This document shows positions 59,338 to 64,000 of a DNA stretch of 64,000 bases, in pieces. Location: contig CAKQSE010000006.1 of the NCBI GenBank assembly GCA_934272785.1, positions 1-64,000 of the forward strand, read 5' to 3'. The notes below the pieces were generated by a model. The model saw nothing but the letters and a program-made list of their open reading frames with translations. It did not search any database and had not been told where the DNA came from. Each line of letters starts with the position of its first letter. The first letter of the stretch is position 1. The position numbers were made by a program, and so were the translations under genes. This stretch comes from an uncultured Alphaproteobacteria bacterium (GTDB lineage Bacteria > Pseudomonadota > Alphaproteobacteria > Rs-D84).

Positions 59338-61105
59338 ATCGTTTTAATAAACTTTGGACCGCCAGGGGAAAATCCGGACTGCGCGCCAGGTATGAACCGC
59401 TGACCAATAAATCTGCGCCGGCGTCCCAGCACATTTGTGCGGTCTTATCATTTATTCCGCCGTCCACAGAAATCACAAATTTCAGGCCGTATTTTTTACG
59501 CGTTGCGGCCAGGACGGAAATCTTTTTCAGACAATCTGTTTGAAATTCTTGGCCGGCAGCACCCGGGGCGACGGTCATCACCATAACCTCGTCCACGTCA
59601 CGCAGAATCGGTTTTAATATCGCGGGCGATGATTCCGGATTCAGGGCGACACCCGCGCGACGTCCCGCCGCGTGAACACTGGCAATTGCTGCGCGCAGGC
59701 CAGACGTATTTGTTGACATAATAACCGTGTCGGCACCGGCGGCAACACTGTCGGCGGCCCAGACAGATGGACTCTCGGTCATCAGGTGCACGTGCAAATG
59801 CGCGTCTGTGTGGGCACGTATCATCTTTAATTCTGGGATACCGCCCGCTACGCGGTCAACATAGAATCCGTCCATAATATCAACATGTATCATTGATATT
59901 CCGCCCGCGCGAAACATTGAATATGTTGATGCGCGCCGCATATTAAAACACAGGGTGCTGGGCATAATTGGGATAAAGCGACGACGACGCGTCGGACGTT
60001 TGCGGAACAGTTTTGTTATAAATGCAATGCGACGCTGCATACGGTCACGACGCGCCAGGTATGCGCCACGGTGGGCGGCCTCGGCATTCCAGATGTGTGC
60101 GCACGCCGCGCGAACAACTGCGTCGCTGGAAATATATTCGGTCGGGATTGAAAATGTGTTTTCAATGAACTCGGTTGCCCCTTCGGCCATGCCGCCGCCA
60201 CCGGTCAATATAATCTTGGTCGGGCGGTATTTGATAATTGCGTCATGGGCCGCGGTTGTTATTTCGGCGACAATGTCAACGCATGCCGGCATAAATATGT
60301 CACCGATGTCACCGCGTGAAAATTCGTATGCGGTGTCGGCAGGGGTAAATCGGTCCATTTCCTTGGGAACAAAACTGGCCACCGCGCGCTTTATCCGTTC
60401 GGCGTCATCAAAATTGATGTGCAGTTTTTCAGAAATATCGTTTGTTATTTTTGTCCCGCCAATTGGAGTTTTATGGTGCCATACCGGCCCGCGGTCGGTC
60501 CAAATTGATGCCGATGTAAATTCCCCGCCCAGGTCAATGAACATAACCGTTTGTTTCTTTGGTCGCAGTGTTGCGTTCAGTAAAAATTGCGGGTCATAAA
60601 ATGCGCTGGGCGTTATATGTGCACGACGCAGAAATCCCAGCACATCGTCCAATCGTGATTTCGTATAAAATATTGCGCCAAACGCCGATATCAGTTGTCG
60701 GTCGGTATATCCAATCGGACTGACCATATTGCGGGCGGTCGGCGTGTCATATCGCAGTGGCACGATATGCATTGGAAAATATCCATCAGGCGCGGTTATC
60801 TGGGCAATCTGGGCACGGACATCGGCGGCGGTGATTTTGTGTTCGCCACCCCAGGCGGTGCTTTTCGCGGTCATTTCAAATATTGATGGACCAAAATTTC
60901 CAGTGATATATGCGGTATCAAAACTGGTCCCGATTTGGTGTTCCAGGTCGTCAATTACATATCGCAGTGCAAATACGGTATCAAAACAATCAGATGTTGA
61001 AATTGCAGACTTTACAATCTTGGCCCCACGGACACGGTGTGCCATACCGCGCACGCCGGTCGATCCGATGTCCAGACATAAAAAAGCCGAATCAAACAGG
61101 TTCAT
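59336..61105 (-). CDS. ftsA-rpe: FtsA fused to ribulose-phosphate 3-epimerase
   Basis: 589 aa in one uninterrupted frame. Residues 1 to about 370 are FtsA: CLDIGSTGVRGMAH (phosphate 1), VMFIDLGGEFTSASIW (phosphate 2), IILTGGGGMAEG (adenosine motif) and the FtsA-specific 1C region. Residues 345-375 hold an amphipathic, basic segment (RRIAFITKLFRKR) like the FtsA membrane helix. From about 376 the protein is a complete Rpe barrel: MPSTLC, IHVDIMDGFYV, LHVHLMTESP, VMVMTVAPGAAGQEF and ISVDGGI, with all catalytic His and Asp residues kept. FtsA tethers FtsZ to the membrane; Rpe interconverts pentose phosphates. No Shine-Dalgarno site precedes the internal Met at the junction, and starting there would remove the first strand of the barrel. 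Confidence 0.88.
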   Translation of the reverse strand: MNLFDSAFLCLDIGSTGVRGMAHRVRGAKIVKSAISTSDCFDTVFALRYVIDDLEHQIGTSFDTAYITGNFGPSIFEMTAKSTAWGGEHKITAADVRAQIAQITAPDGYFPMHIVPLRYDTPTARNMVSPIGYTDRQLISAFGAIFYTKSRLDDVLGFLRRAHITPSAFYDPQFLLNATLRPKKQTVMFIDLGGEFTSASIWTDRGPVWHHKTPIGGTKITNDISEKLHINFDDAERIKRAVASFVPKEMDRFTPADTAYEFSRGDIGDIFMPACVDIVAEITTAAHDAIIKYRPTKIILTGGGGMAEGATEFIENTFSIPTEYISSDAVVRAACAHIWNAEAAHRGAYLARRDRMQRRIAFITKLFRKRPTRRRRFIPIMPSTLCFNMRRASTYSMFRAGGISMIHVDIMDGFYVDRVAGGIPELKMIRAHTDAHLHVHLMTESPSVWAADSVAAGADTVIMSTNTSGLRAAIASVHAAGRRAGVALNPESSPAILKPILRDVDEVMVMTVAPGAAGQEFQTDCLKKISVLAATRKKYGLKFVISVDGGINDKTAQMCWDAGADLLVSGSYLARSPDFPLAVQSLLKR

Positions 61106-61110
61106 TTCAT

Positions 61111-61797
61111 CTATTTTACCAATATTCGCGCCGTGTCGCGCATGTCGATTGTTTTAATGTCGCGGGATAAAATCTTGTGATTTTTATCCAGGACAATCAA
61201 TTGTGCAATTGCGTCATCGGGTGCCTTTTCCGGTAACATTACCGTTATGCCACCTGTTGTAACCAAATTCCAACGGCGATTTTCAATCCACTCCATATAA
61301 TCCAGGTCGCCAATCAGATTGTGCGCCACGCCGGTTATTTCGCCAATGTCTGATGGTAATGGACCGCGGAATAACACCGTTCCAGATTTGCGTTCGGCGT
61401 CGGGCTGGTTCACGATTGTGCCGTCGGCGGACAGTGGAAAGTAATTCTGGCCATCGGTCCACAAGGCGACCGCACGATATAATTTCGCGCGCACAACCAG
61501 GTTGCCATCGGCGCGGCGGTGAACCGCCGACGCGCGCACCCCCGGCACCGCACCAACACGCGTGTTCAGTGCGTCCAGGTCAACAGAAAATGTATCTGTG
61601 CCCGGGGCAACAGCGGCGGCCGCGGCCAGGGCGGATAAATCCTTGTCCCGAATGTCCGCGGATATTGAGATATTTCGTACGCGCGACATCGTTGTGTGCC
61701 CCATTGTTGTCATAATAATTCGCACAGAAAAGTATATCGCCAACAAAATTGCGACAATAAAATACAGCCAAAACCAAATTGTTCGTTTCATGGCCAT
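61111..61797 (-). CDS. ftsQ: Cell-division protein FtsQ
   Basis: 228 aa bitopic protein: a cytoplasmic basic N terminus, one membrane helix (about residues 8-28), a POTRA domain (VRNISISADIRDKDLSA; VDLDALNTRVGAVPGVRASAV) and the beta domain. FtsQ joins FtsB and FtsL in the divisome. The stop lies five bases before ftsA, the classic ftsQ-ftsA order, but ftsZ does not follow. A TATAAT lies only a few bases upstream of the ATG, so the transcript may be nearly leaderless, starting at the second Met (61791). Confidence 0.88.
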   Translation of the reverse strand: MAMKRTIWFWLYFIVAILLAIYFSVRIIMTTMGHTTMSRVRNISISADIRDKDLSALAAAAAVAPGTDTFSVDLDALNTRVGAVPGVRASAVHRRADGNLVVRAKLYRAVALWTDGQNYFPLSADGTIVNQPDAERKSGTVLFRGPLPSDIGEITGVAHNLIGDLDYMEWIENRRWNLVTTGGITVMLPEKAPDDAIAQLIVLDKNHKILSRDIKTIDMRDTARILVK

Positions 61798-61811
61798 AAT
61801 TATATCACAAA

Positions 61812-61836
61812 AAGCCCCGCGATAAAAGCGGGGTCA
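61812..61836 (-). terminator. Terminator after the 126-aa lipoprotein
   Basis: ACCCCGC/GCGGGGC stem on the minus strand followed by TTTTTG. Confidence 0.85.
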
Positions 61837-61850
61837 GATAAAAATTAAAA

Positions 61851-62231
61851 TCAGCTGGCGCGTAATAAATATCCGCGTCTAAACATGCACTTGCGATATG
61901 CGCCGACGGATTTAGATGTTGTGTTTCGCGGCACCGACATCAGGGCGCGTTGACCCGCATCGGTATATTCATTTGACTGGAACGTCACCCACAGTCCGTC
62001 CCAATCGGGCATCAGGCCACTCTGGTTCGGGGCCAGTAATTTTGAAATACGGCTGCGTGGCATATATGATGGTTTGGTTATTCCCAGACACGCCTTGTGG
62101 TCACGGACAAATTGTTCCATTGTGACGGATTCATTTTCCCAATTCAAAACCGTGGCATCGTCAATGTTGCCACGATTTGGGGAAGCACATGCCGCCAGTG
62201 CCATTATCAATGCCAGATATTTTATTCTCAT
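61851..62231 (-). CDS. Small lipoprotein, 126 aa
   Basis: MRIKYLALIMALAACASPNRG: signal with lipobox LAAC, Cys15. The mature part has two further cysteines (about residues 48 and 114) and the segment RALMSVPRNTTSKSVGAYRKC, with KCMFRRGYLL at the end, a pattern seen in small alphaproteobacterial lipoproteins of unknown role (aromatic and Cys near a basic C terminus). It is transcribed alone. Confidence 0.7.
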   Translation of the reverse strand: MRIKYLALIMALAACASPNRGNIDDATVLNWENESVTMEQFVRDHKACLGITKPSYMPRSRISKLLAPNQSGLMPDWDGLWVTFQSNEYTDAGQRALMSVPRNTTSKSVGAYRKCMFRRGYLLRAS

Positions 62232-62308
62232 GTTTTATATTATAATTTATTTGCCTTAGGGGGGCAATAGTTTTTATAATAGGGTAAATCAAGGAACAAG
62301 AGAATATC

Positions 62309-62635
62309 ATGGCAATAACAGTTGCTAATTTTATAAAGCTGGCAAACTTCTATAACCAGATGGCCAAAATTATGTCGGCAATCTGTGTAGAAAAGGGCGG
62401 TATCGCGATGGAGAATTACGTCGGGCGTTTCTTTGCGGCCGACACGTTGGAATTCGTTGCGGAATACGGACGTCGCCTGATGGCAGAGCGGCGCAGTGAA
62501 CTGACGCCGGATATTGTTGGGGTGATTGAACGCTTTGAAGAGAGTTATAAACGGGTCAAGGATTTAACAACACCAACCCAGAAACCAATTTATGAAATGA
62601 CATTGGCCGAATTTGAAAAAATTATGAACATATAA
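62309..62635 (+). CDS. Hypothetical protein upstream of PilN secretin, 108 aa
   Basis: Starts MAITVANFIKLANFYNQMAK after AAGGAACAAGAG. Helical, soluble, no signal peptide; ends with YEMTLAEFEKIMNI. It is 27 bases upstream of the secretin gene and most likely co-transcribed with it. It may be a pilus accessory protein. Not recognised. Confidence 0.65.
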   Translation: MAITVANFIKLANFYNQMAKIMSAICVEKGGIAMENYVGRFFAADTLEFVAEYGRRLMAERRSELTPDIVGVIERFEESYKRVKDLTTPTQKPIYEMTLAEFEKIMNI

Positions 62636-62662
62636 AAACACGTGGCAAAGGAGATGTGGCGG

Positions 62663-64000
62663 ATGAAAACAATGAAAAAAATATTTGGTGGGGCCATGGC
62701 AACAACGCTGGTGGTGGCGTTGCTGGCGGCGTGCACCCAGAAAAATGCCGCGACCGATGTGCCCCAGTATGATACGGTGACGGTTGTAGATAATCTGGTC
62801 ATTGACGAAAATTCGGTGCCAATTTTCCCGAAAAAGGCGGCACTGACCACGGATACGGCGCGTCGTTTTTCACTGGATTTGCCAAAGCGGTGCGAGGTGA
62901 ACTGGGACAACCAGGCGGTTGTTTCCGTCGTTCCCGAAGAGAAAATTGAAATCGTTCGCCTGAATACCGGTGATGCGTTGCCTGAATTACAGGTTTCGGA
63001 TTATGAATTCAAAAAATTGACGGTTAAACGTGCGCTGGATAAATTGCTGGACGGGACAGATATTTCCGTTGTCGAAGATGAAGAGATGATTGAAACCGTG
63101 TCCGGATCAATCAATTCTGGTAAATTGTCTGATGCAGTTGAACTGATGGCCAAGATGGGGCGTGCGTATTATTCCTATGATGCCGATACCGGTGAAATTC
63201 ATTTAACGCATCGTGCAAAATGGTTGGTGAAAATGCCCAAGGATCAATCAATCATTATGGCGTTGATTGACGCAATGCGTGGGGCCGATGTGCGGAATCT
63301 GTTGGTGGACTGGAACGACAAGACGTTGGTGTTCGAAGGAAATTACCAGACCGAGCGCGAGGTTTCCAGAATCATCGCCGATATCGCGTCCAAGAAATAT
63401 ATGCTGGCGTGGGATATTGATGTGTATCGTGTATATCCACGCACAGACAATCCGATTATCTGGATGAATATGTTGCCGGCATTTGGTGATAAAAATATCA
63501 AGATGTCAATACCGGGCGTCGTGGGGCGTGCGCTGGTTGTGGGACCGGAAATCAATACCAAGACATTGCAAGAATTCTTGTCGCAACAGGCGAACGTGGT
63601 CCTGATATCCCAGGGTCAGTTTGTAATTCCAAACGGATGGCAATCGCGATTTGATATTGGCCAATGCAGCAAGGAAGAACGTCTGGAAACAGATTTGATT
63701 ATTGGTGCGACGGGTAAATATGGTGACTTTGGTGGGCGTGATAAAATTGATGCAAAAATCGTTTTGCGCACCAGCAACGGCGAATTGTCATCGTTTAATA
63801 TTCCGTCCAGTATTGGTGATAACTATGTGATTATCGGTATTCCGACACACTCATTCGTGACGACGCCTGAAACACTGATATCGCCGTTTGCAGAATTGGT
63901 TGTGTTTATGTCACCACGTGTGATTTCAATTGTCGATGCAAACACCGCGCCCAGTGGGGTGGACGCACCACTGGTTGGTGATGCATTGCGTGAATTTTTA
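62663..64000 (+). CDS. pilN: PilN-type type IVb pilus secretin (lipoprotein), 3' end outside window
   Basis: 446 codons are open to the end of the window. I use the ATG at 62663, ten bases after AAAGGAG. The N terminus is a lipoprotein signal with lipobox LAAC (Cys near residue 24). Secretin N-domain segments (EFKKLTVKRALDKLLDGTDIS; then FEGNYQTEREVSRIIADI) precede the start of the secretin core (VVLISQGQFVIPNGW, IGIPTHSFVTTPETLISPFAEL, VVFMSPRVISI). R64-type PilN forms the outer-membrane channel of the thin pilus and partners with the PilO2/PilP system at 35-37 kb. Truncated only by the window. Confidence 0.8.
   Translation, partial: MKTMKKIFGGAMATTLVVALLAACTQKNAATDVPQYDTVTVVDNLVIDENSVPIFPKKAALTTDTARRFSLDLPKRCEVNWDNQAVVSVVPEEKIEIVRLNTGDALPELQVSDYEFKKLTVKRALDKLLDGTDISVVEDEEMIETVSGSINSGKLSDAVELMAKMGRAYYSYDADTGEIHLTHRAKWLVKMPKDQSIIMALIDAMRGADVRNLLVDWNDKTLVFEGNYQTEREVSRIIADIASKKYMLAWDIDVYRVYPRTDNPIIWMNMLPAFGDKNIKMSIPGVVGRALVVGPEINTKTLQEFLSQQANVVLISQGQFVIPNGWQSRFDIGQCSKEERLETDLIIGATGKYGDFGGRDKIDAKIVLRTSNGELSSFNIPSSIGDNYVIIGIPTHSFVTTPETLISPFAELVVFMSPRVISIVDANTAPSGVDAPLVGDALREFL

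Overview
This window is a chromosomal segment of a Gram-negative bacterium, most probably an alphaproteobacterium with a compact, host-associated-type genome. The case rests on lipid A genes (lpxK, lpxC, a DUF374 acyltransferase, a PagL-like deacylase), a dispersed VirB-type secretion system with a virB3-virB4 pair, short intergenic gaps, many overlapping stops and starts, and an alphaproteobacterial elongator tRNA-Met. Placement in an uncultured gut or animal-associated order is inference; no rRNA gene is present. Promoters close to TTGACA/TATAAT and GC-rich hairpins with T-runs are easy to see, so initiation and termination look conventional.

Layout. 1-16.3 kb: housekeeping (ileS end, nth; a minus-strand mreC-mreD-mrdA-rodA-topA-dnaG operon followed by a VirB2-like pilin and a 27-residue lipopeptide; rpmI-rplT; pheS-pheT; ychF; a short SufD-like protein; rpmJ). 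16.3-20 kb: AT-rich control region, then virB3-virB4 and an exported HExxH protein. 20-22.4 kb: ABC-F ATPase, a small unknown protein and a candidate structured RNA. 22.5-31.5 kb: AT-rich accessory island with RhuM, a tyrosine integrase, two Panacea-domain toxin-antitoxin-like pairs separated by a decayed integrase 3' end, a second candidate RNA, a GIY-YIG protein and a small replicon-like element (AlpA-like regulator plus HUH replication protein). The island abuts initiator tRNA-Met. 31.8-34.9 kb: lipid A genes. 35-39.8 kb: type IVb pilus genes (PilO2, PilP, ATPase, platform protein). 39.8-42.2 kb: DpnII-like restriction-modification system. 42.2-64 kb: RusA-like protein, gyrB, a HhH protein, udg, surface lipoprotein, pagL-like gene, tRNA-Met, a tandem-ArsR regulator divergent from a CPVC membrane protein, tRNA-Thr, aspS, an AsmA-like protein, uvrB, a DUF559 nuclease, tsaE, ftsQ with an ftsA-rpe fusion, and the start of a PilN-type secretin that runs off the window.

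What stands out: (1) a T-box antiterminator in front of aspS whose UGGC bulge matches the GCCA end of tRNA-Asp, a Firmicutes-style device very unexpected in this lineage; (2) one open frame joining the cell-division protein FtsA to a complete ribulose-phosphate 3-epimerase; (3) two Panacea-type pairs each lying just downstream of an integrase 3' end, which suggests a cargo slot; (4) a DUF559 nuclease gene whose 5' end is a large palindromic repeat with a second copy 18 kb away; (5) three unassigned structured-RNA candidates.
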